A stretch of DNA of 64,000 nucleotides from Nocardia mangyaensis (GCF_001886715.1 NZ_CP018082.1:3162001-3226000), one strand, 5' to 3'; positions 1-8,843 are shown, counted from the stretch's first letter. The notes: generated by a model not told the origin, from the letters alone. Numbers and translations: made by a program.

Positions 1-189
1 GCATCCAACATTGCGGGAGCCGTGATTACTGTCACACATACCGGTGTCGTTACTTCGGGGGTTTTCACCGGTGACACTGTGCTACTTCAAACAGTAGGGG
101 CCGCGACCGACATTCTGACCTGCACCCTGGGGCTCGGGACAGTCGCAAACCTCTATTCCACGGTACTCCTGGAAATCACCTCCCTCTGA
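1..189 (+). CDS. C-terminal end of a secreted-type hypothetical protein (partial)
   Basis: The first reading frame is open from base 1 to a TGA at 187-189 and gives the last 62 residues of a protein whose start is outside the window. The residues are small and polar to hydrophobic (repeated Thr, Val, Gly, Leu) with one Cys, as in small beta-rich exported proteins of mycolate actinomycetes. A strong hairpin begins 25 bases after the stop, which supports a real gene end here. I do not recognise a family and assign no function. Confidence 0.6.
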   Translation, partial: ASNIAGAVITVTHTGVVTSGVFTGDTVLLQTVGAATDILTCTLGLGTVANLYSTVLLEITSL

Positions 190-213
190 GTTGGAAACGA
201 CCGCTCACATTGT

Positions 214-264
214 CGAGCCTTCCGGTCCTGCTCGGCCAACGCCCAGCAGGATCAGGAAGGCTCG
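214..264 (+). terminator. Long hairpin terminator
   Basis: Arms at 214-232 and 245-264 (CGAGCCTTCC-GGTCCTGCT against AGCAGGATCAGGAAGGCTCG) pair almost perfectly around a 12-base loop, just after the stop codon at 189. There is no T-run, as is common in high-GC actinobacteria. Confidence 0.7.
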
Positions 265-849
265 TGTGTAAGCCGGTCGCCGTGTGTTGCGACGTTGATC
301 GGCCAGTATCGTGGTTGTTCGCTTCCGAGGGTGCGGCAACGATGGCGGGTGAGTGGCGCCCGCTCATCAGGCGCCCGGACCACTGCACACCGAGTCGGTG
401 TGCAGTGCGTCGACGATCGCCGGGCCCGCCACGGGAAGCGCATCGGCGCGATCATCACCGAGTTGCCGATGGCACCCACACCATCGCGCCGAGGAGGACA
501 AGATGGTGTTGGTGAGTGAGTCGGTCAATCTTTCCAACCGGTGATCGAGCTGCCAGGATCGTCCACCTCGTGCCATCCGGACACGGGCACGGCGCGTTCA
601 TCCGCACCGCGCCTGCGAACATTCTGGCCGACGGTGACGGAGATGCACTCGGAGACGTCGTCGTCGCCGGATGGTTGGTGGCGGCTTTTGGTAGTTTCAT
701 ACAGCGTTGCGGTTTCGACATTCGCTTGCCGTTCGAACATCTCAGTCCAAGATGCTGCCGCCCCTGGGATGTGCCGCAGGGTAGGAACAGCGACCTCGAA
801 CCGGACCACACCGGCCCCCTGGCTACCTGTGGTGAGAAAGGGAGTCTGA
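265..849. other. Non-coding stretch upstream of the decarboxylase gene
   Basis: I see no open frame with a plausible start, ribosome site and protein-like composition in this stretch. Frames that happen to be open are Arg/Pro/Ser-rich, as expected from the wrong frame of GC-rich DNA. It must hold the promoter of the decarboxylase at 850. It may contain decayed coding sequence, but no family is recognisable. Confidence 0.4.
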
Positions 850-2298
850 GTGCTTAGCCTGTCGGAAGAAGCGATGCGCGCGCTCGGATATCAGGTCGTG
901 GACATGATTGTCGATCACTACTCTCACATCGACTCTGGCCCGGTGGCAAGCCGGAAGACTGCCCTGGATTCGGCAGATTTGCTACAGCAGGAACTGCCTG
1001 AATCCGGCGATACAGATTCCTCGGCGTTGCTGGAGAAACTTGGCGATCTGCTGCGTACCGGCAACGCTCATCCTGACCATCCGAGGTTTCTCGCTTTTGT
1101 CCCCAGTCCGAGCAACTATATTTCGGTGCTCGCGGCAGCTTTGGCGGCAGGGTTTGTGGTCCCGTCGGGCCCGAGGGCTGCGCCAGTCGGTAACGCGATC
1201 GAAACGACAACGCTGAACTGGCTGATTGAGATGCTGGATTTGCCGGCGACCACCGGTGGTCTTTTCGTCTCGGGAGGATCGGAGGCCAATCTGACTGCTC
1301 TGACGGTGGCTCGGGACTGCACTGTGGGTAGAGTTGTGGAGAGCGGATGCGCGTACTTCTCTGACCAGACTCACTTCTCAGTCAATCGAGCATTGCGTGT
1401 ACTCGGAACCAAACCAGGCCAGATTCGGTGCCTGCCAAGCAACGGTTCCCAGCGGCTGGATCCGGAGATCCTGGCCCGTCGCATCGGCCAAGACCGTCGC
1501 GCGGGCCTACACCCTTTCGTTGTGATCGCGAACGCGGGTACGACGAGCACGGGTGCGGTGGACCCCCTTGCCGAACTCGCCGAGGTCTGCCGGGCCGAGC
1601 AGGCATGGTTGCACGTCGACGGGGCGTACGGTGCCGCGGCGGCGGTAACGAGTCGAGGCCGCCAGGCGCTATCCGGCTTGAACCTGGCTGATTCATTGAC
1701 GGTGGATCCGCACAAATGGCTGTTCCAACCACCAGAGCTGGGCTGCGTTCTCCTACGCGAGCCCTGCAAACTGGAAGAGGTCTTCGGGATCAGGATTCCG
1801 TCATATCTGGCAGAAGAGGTGCCTTCCACAGTTCAAGGCACCGACTATATGCATCGCGGCATCAAACAAACACGGGAGTTTCGAGCACTGAAGCTCTGGC
1901 TTTCACTGAAGGTATTCGGAGCCGATGCATTCCGCTCAGCAGTCGCTGCGGGGATGCAGATGGCCGAGGACGTGGGAAGATTCATCGATAGGCGCCCCGG
2001 GCTGGAAGTAGTGACTCCGCCTGAGCTTGCGGTTCTCACTTTTCGTTGCACCACCGCAGGTTCATCGTCAAGACAACCCTTGGTCGCAGGCCGAATCGTA
2101 GACCAAGTGTGCACTGAGCTACGAGATGACGGATTCGCCTTGGTCGCTCCCACCACGGTCGACCAGCAACGCGTCTTTCGATTGTGCACCATAAACCCGA
2201 GAATCAGCCGCATCGAACTGGAAGCGACCATCCTCAAATTGCAGGAATTGTGGTGCTATCACACGAAAATTCGAGCCACAGGTCCCGAAATCCAGTGA
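850..2298 (+). CDS. Group II PLP-dependent amino acid decarboxylase
   Basis: The 482-residue product is an aromatic-L-amino-acid-decarboxylase-type enzyme of the group II pyridoxal-phosphate family, which removes CO2 from an amino acid such as Tyr, Trp, DOPA or Glu. The PLP lysine is in DPHKWLF (about residue 289). Upstream are FVSGGSEANLTAL, which binds the cofactor phosphate, and HVDGAYG, whose Asp contacts the pyridine nitrogen. Length is normal. The start is GTG at 850, preceded by GAAAGGGAG. The gene converges on the P450-peptide pair and is separated from it by a hairpin at 2487-2520. Substrate cannot be read from the sequence; a link to the P450 locus is only positional. Confidence 0.88.
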   Translation: MLSLSEEAMRALGYQVVDMIVDHYSHIDSGPVASRKTALDSADLLQQELPESGDTDSSALLEKLGDLLRTGNAHPDHPRFLAFVPSPSNYISVLAAALAAGFVVPSGPRAAPVGNAIETTTLNWLIEMLDLPATTGGLFVSGGSEANLTALTVARDCTVGRVVESGCAYFSDQTHFSVNRALRVLGTKPGQIRCLPSNGSQRLDPEILARRIGQDRRAGLHPFVVIANAGTTSTGAVDPLAELAEVCRAEQAWLHVDGAYGAAAAVTSRGRQALSGLNLADSLTVDPHKWLFQPPELGCVLLREPCKLEEVFGIRIPSYLAEEVPSTVQGTDYMHRGIKQTREFRALKLWLSLKVFGADAFRSAVAAGMQMAEDVGRFIDRRPGLEVVTPPELAVLTFRCTTAGSSSRQPLVAGRIVDQVCTELRDDGFALVAPTTVDQQRVFRLCTINPRISRIELEATILKLQELWCYHTKIRATGPEIQ

Positions 2299-2486
2299 AG
2301 CCAGCGGGACGGTCGCGCGTCGAACACATAGTCGGCGCCACGCGACCAGTAACCTCCAACGTTCGAGAAGCGTATCGCGCTGTGTCCGATTACTGAGGCG
2401 CCGCCTAGTCAGGAGAGAAAAGTCATCCACGAGGATCGAGGTCACACCTTGTCGGCGTACGACGAATGTCCGACCTGATCCGCAGA

Positions 2487-2520
2487 GGTCCCGCAGTGAC
2501 TTGCCAGCGCCTGCGGGACC
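2487..2520. terminator. Bidirectional hairpin between convergent genes
   Basis: GGTCCCGCAG at 2487-2496 and CTGCGGGACC at 2511-2520 form a perfect 10-bp stem with a 14-base loop. It lies between the end of the decarboxylase (2298) and the end of the small peptide gene on the other strand (2577), so it can serve both. Confidence 0.7.
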
Positions 2521-2576
2521 CTGATCGGACCTGAATTCCGGCTGAGTCACAGCCGAAGAAGGCGACAGTCCGGCAT

Positions 2577-2747
2577 CTAGCGGTGACTGTACATAGCTAT
2601 CGGGTGCAGCTCACCTTTCTCGATGGACACTCGAGAATTCCGCACCGCTACCGTGATCCTGCCGGAAGAACGCAGATCCGGCGCTTCCGCGGGTCCCGCG
2701 GCAACTGAAGTCGGAGCAACCTTTGCGGCATTCACAATTCCACACAT
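2577..2747 (-). CDS. 56-residue peptide, candidate precursor of a P450-modified RiPP
   Basis: A 56-codon gene lies 80 bases downstream of the P450 gene on the same strand. The start is ATG at 2747 because AGAAGGAGACTACA precedes it directly; a further upstream in-frame ATG (2786) has no such site. The product begins MCGIVNAAK, has a small-residue and Pro-rich first half with no membrane segment, and ends ELHPIAMYSHR. The end contains Tyr-Ser-His, the same Tyr-x-His spacing as biarylitide core peptides (MRYYH, MRYLH) that a P450 cross-links. That match is short and could be chance. In known minimal loci the precursor usually precedes the P450; here it follows. The MCGIV start recalls class II glutamine amidotransferases, but nothing after it fits that fold. 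Function is an inference. Confidence 0.6.
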   Translation of the reverse strand: MCGIVNAAKVAPTSVAAGPAEAPDLRSSGRITVAVRNSRVSIEKGELHPIAMYSHR

Positions 2748-2827
2748 TGTAGTCTCCTTCTGTTGTTGTTCCCAATTCATCTGCATCGCTGCAGAGCATG
2801 TGGCGTCAACAAGAATGCAGACGTCGA

Positions 2828-3973
2828 TTACCGCCTGACTGCATCGAGTTCGCGCAACAGCGCCGGAAAGGCTACCTTCGCCTCCAGTTTGGCAAGGTGA
2901 GAACCGAGACAGTAGTGAATGCCGCCGCCGAACGAGAGCGATCGGGGACCCGTGCGGGTGATGTCGAACTGGTCGGGATCAGCGAACACATGCGGGTCTC
3001 GGTTTACCGCCTCGAGCAGCACCAACACTCGTTGACCGGCTGGCAACTGTCCGACGTCAGTTTGTATCGCACCCGCGGCAACGCGACTGACAGCCTCTAC
3101 CGGTGGATGAAGGCGAATCACCTCGTCGACTGCGTTCCGGGTCAGGTCCGGATTGAAACGGATCAGGTCGGCCTGGTCGGGGTGGTTGAGCAGTGCCATT
3201 ATTCCCTCGGCCAGCGTGTTGGCGGTGGTCTCGAATCCATTTGAGTAGAGCAGCAGCACCATCGAGACAATCTCCGCCATAGACAAATCCACGCTGGCGT
3301 GGGCCGCCACGAGTTCTGAGATGAGGTCATCGCGTGGTTCGGCTCGCCGTTTCATAACCAATCTGGTCAGGTAGTCGGACAGGGCTTCTGCAGACCGGTC
3401 GGCGCTGGCCAGAGCTGCGTCGTCTCGCTGACCAGCGATATTGAAGATGCCGGCCAGGGTGATGACATGGGAGCGCAGTTCGAGCCGGTCAGACGCGGGA
3501 ATGCCGAGCAAATTCCCGATAACAGTGATCGAAAGTGGCAGTGCGAAATCATCGGCGACGTTGATCGACGCGGAATTTGTCACGATAGTTTCGATCAGCT
3601 CTTCCGTAATTCGTTCAATCTCTGATTCGAAAGCAGTGATATTCCGGGGCGCGAATACTTTCGCTACAGCTGCGCGCAGCCTCGTATGTTCCGGCGGGTT
3701 CGCTGTCAGCATGTTTCCGTGGATGAGGCGCAAGCTTCGATGCTCACGCCAATCTGGGTATTTCGATGGCTCGGATATCTGGGTCATGCGGTGGTCAAGA
3801 AGGAGTTTTGATGCCAGTCGGTACGACGTGACGATCAGTTCACCCTCGGACGTATAAGTCGCGGACCCGTGGCCGCGCAAAATTTCGTAGCTCGAACTTC
3901 GACGGCCTCGGCCATCCTGCGACGACAAGTCAGCGAGAATATCGTCGATATCCTTTCGGGCTCCGATCATCAT
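2828..3973 (-). CDS. Cytochrome P450, partner of the 56-residue peptide
   Basis: The 381-residue product is a soluble bacterial class I P450. I helix SNGFETT (about residue 243) carries Glu-Thr-Thr although the usual AGxxT Ala-Gly is replaced by Ser-Asn-Gly. The ExxR motif is in DEVIRLHPP, and the heme ligand Cys is about residue 355 in FGGGIHYCLGSHLAKLE. I place the start at ATG 3973, preceded by AAGGGAGCGAGG; the frame stays open to 4126, but the extra residues are Arg/Ser-rich and not P450-like. The only co-directional neighbour is the peptide gene 80 bases downstream; no ferredoxin or reductase is adjacent. A role in cross-linking the peptide is inferred from proximity. Otherwise it could be an ordinary small-molecule hydroxylase. 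Confidence 0.88.
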   Translation of the reverse strand: MMIGARKDIDDILADLSSQDGRGRRSSSYEILRGHGSATYTSEGELIVTSYRLASKLLLDHRMTQISEPSKYPDWREHRSLRLIHGNMLTANPPEHTRLRAAVAKVFAPRNITAFESEIERITEELIETIVTNSASINVADDFALPLSITVIGNLLGIPASDRLELRSHVITLAGIFNIAGQRDDAALASADRSAEALSDYLTRLVMKRRAEPRDDLISELVAAHASVDLSMAEIVSMVLLLYSNGFETTANTLAEGIMALLNHPDQADLIRFNPDLTRNAVDEVIRLHPPVEAVSRVAAGAIQTDVGQLPAGQRVLVLLEAVNRDPHVFADPDQFDITRTGPRSLSFGGGIHYCLGSHLAKLEAKVAFPALLRELDAVRR

Positions 3974-4100
3974 CCTCGCTCCCTTCGCGCGGCTGAATAC
4001 CCACGGCCATGCTGAAGCCGCATTGCGATGCCGAGCGAGGTGGGGCAACGAACCATCACTCGACATGCTTCGCCCTGAAACGATCGAGCCTGAGGAACGC

Positions 4101-4475
4101 CTAGCGCTGCACTTTCTGCTGAGCATCTGGGGAACTGATACTGCTGAATGCGGAGCGACATAGGCAGTCTAGCGCATGGGATTGAATCCGCACCAGCCCC
4201 GCCAGCACCTGGTGGGCTGTAGTTGAAGTTCTTCGGCGGTCGGCCTTGGCCAGGATCCGCTTGGCGGTCTTGGTCCAGACGAAGGGCTTCGCTCTCGGGT
4301 TCTACCCGGAAAGGCGCGGGCCACGTGGCGCAGGCAACCGAGGAATTCCTGGTGGCGATGCCGGGGTTTGCAGACACCGGTGACCTTGCCAGTCGCGATT
4401 TCCAGGGCCGTGAACAGGGTGGTGGTGCCGTTGCGGGATACCGATCTGCATCGGCAAGGTCGGTGCGGTCCGAAC
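4101..4475 (-). mobile_element. IS630-family transposase remnant
   Basis: Three pieces of an IS630-type DDE transposase lie on the minus strand in different frames: RTAPTLPM, then RNGTTTLFTALEIATGKVTG continuing to LRHVARAFP, then AKPFVWTKTAKRILAKA. In intact members about 100 residues, including the later catalytic acids, lie between the last two pieces; here they are missing. No terminal repeats were found. This is a dead fragment just upstream of the P450-peptide pair, and a sign of past rearrangement. Confidence 0.8.
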
Positions 4476-4788
4476 CAGGGGCAGTCCCCCGTTGTTTCGC
4501 CGATTCCGCAGGGAGCCCGTCGAGGACTGTTCGGCGTGCCGGATGAGCCTCAGTGCCTGTCGCGTGTTGCCGAACCGCGTCTCGACTTCGGCAGGCAGGT
4601 CAACAGCTTGATCGCGCCCGGTGGTTGTGTCGGCATCTGGTTGCGCGACAACGGTGCGGTTCGAACTCTGGCCGCGCTCTACCGGTCGGCGTACACGGTG
4701 CAAGCCGCCTGCGGCTTCGCGGCGCAACAGATTTCAGGGACGGCTCAGCTGGTGACCAACATCAAGGGCGGCGCGCACCGAGGTTGGC
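4476..4788. other. Non-coding or decayed stretch
   Basis: Between the transposase remnant and the small hydrophobic frame at 4789 I find no convincing gene, and no repeat or strong hairpin. The sequence is probably debris from the same rearrangement that left the IS630 fragment. Confidence 0.35.
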
Positions 4789-4968
4789 ATGTCGATGGCC
4801 CCGCCGCTGTGGATCGTGAACTTTGCCTTGATCTACATCTTGAACCCTGCCCTCGCCGCCGAGATGCCGGCTTTGTGGGCTCCGATACCCCCGCAGGTCG
4901 CTGCCGCCATCACGGCGAGTCCGACCGGCCAGGTTCCCTTCGGCGACTTCACGGCCTACTTCCAGTGA
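4789..4968 (+). CDS. Small hydrophobic protein or C-terminal gene fragment
   Basis: A 59-codon frame starts ATG at 4789 and ends TGA at 4968. It has a well-formed hydrophobic segment (LWIVNFALIYILNPALAA) followed by a polar tail ending FGDFTAYFQ. Composition is protein-like, unlike the Arg-rich alternative frames here. The ribosome site is weak (GAGG), and a stop codon closes the frame shortly upstream, so it may be either a small membrane protein or the end of a gene whose front has decayed. It ends 14 bases before the TetR gene on the other strand. I do not recognise the family. Confidence 0.35.
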   Translation: MSMAPPLWIVNFALIYILNPALAAEMPALWAPIPPQVAAAITASPTGQVPFGDFTAYFQ

Positions 4969-4981
4969 TCGGGTGGTCGGC

Positions 4982-5629
4982 TCAGGAAGCGCCAGGATCC
5001 GCCGTCAGGCCAGGAAGGATGAAGCGACGCACGTGACTCAGCACCGCGGCCCTGTCGTCGGGGTCGATGGTGTCACCGTGGATCGTGCCCAGGCTGATCA
5101 GTACACGCGCCACCCACTCGGAGACCTCAGCGAGGTCGTGATCGGGGTGAATCTCGCCGCGCGCTGCCGCGGCCTCGACGTAGGGGCGCCAGAAGGACGC
5201 CAGGTCGGGGATCAGGCCGGAGACGCCCGCGCCGGTGCACAAGGCGAATTCCTCGGGCTCCTCGGCCCGTAGCCGAATGAGCAGTGCGCCGGGATCGTCG
5301 TAGGCGCCCCTGCCAATGCGAACCCCCGCCGCGAGTTGTTCGGCGAAGTCGTCGATCGTATCCAGCTCGCGGCGTGCGTCGGTCCAGAAAGCGTCGGTCA
5401 GCCGGACGAGCGCGGCACCGAGCAGGGTCGTCTTGTCGGGGAAGTGCCGGTAGAGCCAGGCGCGTGAGACTCCTGCCTCCTCGGCGACCTCGCTGACTGT
5501 CGTGGCCCGGATTCCGTTGGCCGCCAACAACTTTTGCGCGGCGTGGAGTAACCGGTCCACGACCGTCGCCGTCGCAGCTTGGGTCACGCTCCTCACTTTC
5601 CGGGGTCGATGTTCACGCGGGAACGACAT
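4982..5629 (-). CDS. TetR-family repressor of the flavin monooxygenase cluster
   Basis: About 215 residues with an N-terminal TetR helix-turn-helix (ATTVSEVAEEAGVSRAWLYRHFPDKTTLL) and a helical ligand-binding C-terminal half. The ATG at 5629 gives the longest sensible product; a GTG nearer the helix-turn-helix (VRSVTQ, about 5596) is an alternative. It is divergent from the monooxygenase at 5738. The shared region contains the inverted repeat at 5686-5713, and a near-identical copy lies upstream of the ligase-LLM-kinase arm at 12222-12247. I infer that this protein represses both arms and itself and responds to a substrate of the pathway. Confidence 0.85.
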   Translation of the reverse strand: MSFPREHRPRKVRSVTQAATATVVDRLLHAAQKLLAANGIRATTVSEVAEEAGVSRAWLYRHFPDKTTLLGAALVRLTDAFWTDARRELDTIDDFAEQLAAGVRIGRGAYDDPGALLIRLRAEEPEEFALCTGAGVSGLIPDLASFWRPYVEAAAARGEIHPDHDLAEVSEWVARVLISLGTIHGDTIDPDDRAAVLSHVRRFILPGLTADPGAS

Positions 5630-5685
5630 CGGGTTTTCCGAAACCCTAGCAAGCTGTGGACAGATCTGAGAATGTGACAACTGCG

Positions 5686-5713
5686 GGTAGACACTCTTGC
5701 AAATCTGTCTACC
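5686..5713. promoter_or_regulatory. Probable TetR operator, copy 1
   Basis: GGTAGACA (5686-5693) and TGTCTACC (5706-5713) are perfect inverted 8-mers separated by 12 bases, between the divergent TetR and monooxygenase genes. The same arrangement recurs at 12222-12247 with one mismatch. Confidence 0.7.
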
Positions 5714-5737
5714 AGATCGGTTTGGAGGGATCGGGAC

Positions 5738-7117
5738 ATGTATCAACCGCGGACGGCGGTCATCGGCGCCGGTATCAGCGGCCTCACCGCGGGAAAGATG
5801 CTCAACGACTACGGCGTTCCCTATACCTGCTTCGAGTCCTCGGACAGGGTGGGCGGCAATTGGGCATTCGGCAATCCGAACGGGCACAGCAGCGCCTACC
5901 GGTCGCTGCACATCGACACCTCCAAACACCAGCTGTCGTTCCGGGATTTCCCTGTGCCCGAGCACTATCCGGACTTCCCACACCACACACAGATCAAGCG
6001 GTACCTCGACGACTACAGCGCCGCTTTCGGGCTGACCGAGCACATCGAGTTCGAGAACGGCATCGAACACGCGCGCCGTCTGCCCGGCGGTGGCTGGGAG
6101 CTGACATCCCAGCGCACCGGGACGCGCTACTTCGATCTGCTCGTCGTCGCGAACGGACACCACTGGGACCCGCGCTACCCCGACTTTCCCGGCGAGTTCG
6201 CCGGAACCGCACTGCACGCGCACGACTACATCGACCTGCGCACACCGATGGACTTCTCGAATCAGCGGATTCTCGTCGTCGGTCTCGGCAACAGCGCAGC
6301 CGATATCGCCGTGGAACTGTCGTCGAAAGCGCTGGGCAACACCCTGAGTCTGTCGACTCGTTCCGGCGCGTGGATCGTGCCCAAGTACATAGCGGGCCGA
6401 CCGGCGGACAAGTACTTCCGGACCAGCCCGCACATCCCGTACTCGTGGCAGCGCAAGATCGCGCAGTGGGGCCAGCCGCTCATCTCGGGACGCCCGGAGA
6501 GCTACGGCCTGCCGACGCCCAATCACAACTTCTTCGAGGCACATCCGACCCAATCGGTCGAACTCCCGCTACGGCTGGGATCCGGTGACGTGATCCCGAA
6601 GCCCGATATCGCGCGGTTCGACGGGCACACAGTGCATTTCACCGACGGCACCTGCGACGATTTCGACACTGTCATCTATGCCACCGGCTACAACATCACC
6701 TTCCCGTTCTTCGATCCGGACTTCCTCAGCGCACCCGGCAATCGCATCGATCTGTACAAGCGGATGTTCGTGCCGGGTATCGACGACCTGGTCTTCGCCG
6801 GATTCGCGCAGTCGACGCCCACCCTGTTCCCCTTCGTGGAATCCCAGGCGCGGCTGGTCGGGGCGTACGCGGTCGGACGGTACCGACTGCCCGAGCCGGA
6901 GCGGATGCGCGAGGTGATCGTTGCTGATCAGCAGCGCTACACCGGGCACATGCTCGACCGTCCCCGCCACACCCAGCAAGTCGACTATTTCCTCTACGAA
7001 CACGATATGCGGACACGAGAACTACCGGCGGGAGCGCAACGGGCCCGGGTCCTTGGACCGCCGCCGTGGGCCCAGGTGGCTGATACCGACACCACGACCG
7101 TCGGAGCCCCCCGATGA
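5738..7117 (+). CDS. Flavin-containing / Baeyer-Villiger-type monooxygenase
   Basis: 459 residues. The FAD Rossmann motif GAGISG is at residues 10-15; the FMO signature FxGxxxHxxxY appears as FAGTALHAHDY (about 153-163); a second nucleotide motif, GLGNSA, binds NADPH. These enzymes insert one oxygen from O2 into ketones, amines or sulfides. GGAGGG precedes the ATG at 5738. It is the first gene of a coupled operon with the hydrolase (4-base ATGA overlap at 7114) and the SDR, which suggests ketone oxidation to an ester followed by hydrolysis and alcohol oxidation. It resembles the mycobacterial mymA region in type, but gene order and regulator differ. Confidence 0.9.
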   Translation: MYQPRTAVIGAGISGLTAGKMLNDYGVPYTCFESSDRVGGNWAFGNPNGHSSAYRSLHIDTSKHQLSFRDFPVPEHYPDFPHHTQIKRYLDDYSAAFGLTEHIEFENGIEHARRLPGGGWELTSQRTGTRYFDLLVVANGHHWDPRYPDFPGEFAGTALHAHDYIDLRTPMDFSNQRILVVGLGNSAADIAVELSSKALGNTLSLSTRSGAWIVPKYIAGRPADKYFRTSPHIPYSWQRKIAQWGQPLISGRPESYGLPTPNHNFFEAHPTQSVELPLRLGSGDVIPKPDIARFDGHTVHFTDGTCDDFDTVIYATGYNITFPFFDPDFLSAPGNRIDLYKRMFVPGIDDLVFAGFAQSTPTLFPFVESQARLVGAYAVGRYRLPEPERMREVIVADQQRYTGHMLDRPRHTQQVDYFLYEHDMRTRELPAGAQRARVLGPPPWAQVADTDTTTVGAPR

Positions 7118-8067
7118 CCGACGCCTACCGGCAGATCTCCTTTCCCTCCCAGGGAACCACCTGCGATGCCTGGTTCTTTCCACCGACATCGGATGGTGCT
7201 CTCATCGGGCCGACGGGCTCGCCCGTCGTGGTCATGGCGCACGGATTCGGCGGCACCAAGGATTCCGGTCTCGCTCCGTTCGCGCGGCACCTCGCCGACT
7301 CCGGCCTGGCCGTTCTCGCCTTCGACTACCGCGGCTTCGGCGCCTCCGACGGTCAACCGCGCCAACGGGTCTCGATGGCCGCTCAGGTCAAGGACTATCA
7401 CGCCGCGATCGCCGCGGCGATCGCACAGCCCGGGGTCGATCCGGCGCGAACAGTGTTGTGGGGCGTCTCCCAGTCCGCGGGGCACGTGTTGAGTGTGGCC
7501 GCCGACCGGACCGACATCCGCGCGGTGATCGCGATGGCACCCATGATCGATGGCATTTCAGCGGGTCGCAATGCCCTGAACCAGGTGGGCGTCGGCGCGG
7601 TCACCCGTTCCGCGATGACCGGTGTGCGCAGCGCGGTGGCGGGGCGCTTGGGCGGCAAGCCGATCATGATGCCGCTGGTCGGCAGACCCGGCGAGCGGGC
7701 GGCGTTGACCGCCGAGGGCTACTTCGAGTCCTATACCGCGTTGGCGGGGCCGACCTGGCGCAACGAAGTCGACGCCGCCGTAGGGCTCGAGCTCGGCGGC
7801 TATCGGGCCGATCGGCATGCGGACCGCATCACCGCCGCGGTCCTCGTGCAGATCGCCGATTTCGACCGCGCCGCGCCCCCACACGCCGCGGCCAAGGCGG
7901 CGTTCAAGGCCCGCGCCGAGGTCAGGCACTACCCGTGTGACCATTTCGACCTCTTCGCGGGCAACCAGTGGTTCGAGAGCGCCGTCGCCCACCAGGTAGC
8001 CTTCCTACGACGACATCTGCTCGACGCAGCACACAGCCAGGTTCGGACGACGGAGGGGGCTGCATGA
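7114..8067 (+). CDS. Alpha/beta hydrolase (dienelactone hydrolase / X-Pro peptidase-like)
   Basis: 317 residues with an alpha/beta-hydrolase core. The oxyanion region is AHGFGGTKDSG, the nucleophile elbow is GVSQSAG (Ser about 119, with Ser where Gly is usual after the second x), the acid is probably in QIADFDRAAP, and the His is in YPCDHFDLF. There is no signal peptide, so it is cytoplasmic. The start overlaps the monooxygenase stop (ATGA), giving translational coupling. It probably hydrolyses the ester or lactone made upstream; the exact substrate is not visible. Confidence 0.85.
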   Translation: MTDAYRQISFPSQGTTCDAWFFPPTSDGALIGPTGSPVVVMAHGFGGTKDSGLAPFARHLADSGLAVLAFDYRGFGASDGQPRQRVSMAAQVKDYHAAIAAAIAQPGVDPARTVLWGVSQSAGHVLSVAADRTDIRAVIAMAPMIDGISAGRNALNQVGVGAVTRSAMTGVRSAVAGRLGGKPIMMPLVGRPGERAALTAEGYFESYTALAGPTWRNEVDAAVGLELGGYRADRHADRITAAVLVQIADFDRAAPPHAAAKAAFKARAEVRHYPCDHFDLFAGNQWFESAVAHQVAFLRRHLLDAAHSQVRTTEGAA

Positions 8068-8843
8068 CCAGCGATCGGCGTGCGGCACTGGTGATCGGCG
8101 GCGCGTCCGGAATCGGCCTGGCAACCGTACGTACATTGGCAGCCGAGGGGTATCGGGTGACGATCGCCGATATCGACGAAGCTGCCGCCCGCGACGCCGC
8201 GGCGTCGCTCGGGGGCGATGTGACCGCGATGGGTATGGATGTCACCGACGAGGACTCGGTGGCGGCGGGGTTCGAGTCCGCGCACGGCGTGCACACCGTG
8301 GTGAACTGTGCCGGGCTCTCGATTCCGGGCGCGATCACCGAACTCGACCTGGCGCACTGGCAGACCACCATCGATGTCTGCCTGACCGGAACCTTCTTGG
8401 TCCTCAAACACGCGGGTCGCCACATCACCGAGGGCGGCAGCATCATCTGCATCGCCTCACTCAACGGTCGCCAACCAGGGACAGGCATGGCCTCCTATTG
8501 CTCGGCCAAGGCCGGTGTGCTCATGCTCGTCGAGGTCGCCGCGCTGGAACTGGCCGAGCGTGGCGTTCGCGTCAACGCGATATCTCCCGGCCTGGTCGAC
8601 ACCCCACTGGTCGCCGGAATCTCGTTGGTGCCGGGGTTGACCGAGGAATACCTGGACAACACACCACTCGGGCGCAGCGGACGACCGGAGGAGATCGCCG
8701 AAGCGGTCGCCTTCCTCGCCTCCGACCGTGCCAGTTGGATGACCGGAGCGGCGATCGATCTCAACGGCGGCGCACATCTGCGCCGCTACCCGGATGTGCT
8801 GGGCCGGGTACGGGCGATGGCGGCGAACCCGGAACAACCGTAA
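8064..8843 (+). CDS. Short-chain dehydrogenase/reductase
   Basis: 259 residues of a classical SDR: GGASGIGLAT near the N-terminus binds NAD(P), the Asp of TIADID follows beta-2 and suggests NAD, NCAG is present, and the catalytic Ser and YCSAK lie in the usual spacing. CGGAGGGGG precedes the ATG at 8064, which overlaps the hydrolase stop. Third gene of the monooxygenase operon, it probably oxidises the alcohol released by the hydrolase. A hairpin overlapping the stop codon ends the operon. Confidence 0.9.
   Translation: MTSDRRAALVIGGASGIGLATVRTLAAEGYRVTIADIDEAAARDAAASLGGDVTAMGMDVTDEDSVAAGFESAHGVHTVVNCAGLSIPGAITELDLAHWQTTIDVCLTGTFLVLKHAGRHITEGGSIICIASLNGRQPGTGMASYCSAKAGVLMLVEVAALELAERGVRVNAISPGLVDTPLVAGISLVPGLTEEYLDNTPLGRSGRPEEIAEAVAFLASDRASWMTGAAIDLNGGAHLRRYPDVLGRVRAMAANPEQP

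Noticed and set aside
2577..2747. The MCGIV start as a class II glutamine amidotransferase fragment
   Set aside because: Five residues fit, but the following sequence has none of the amidotransferase motifs and the frame is a complete small gene.
4982..6553. 523-residue reading frame on the minus strand
   Set aside because: Only the last 215 residues are a TetR protein. The rest is antisense of the flavin monooxygenase.
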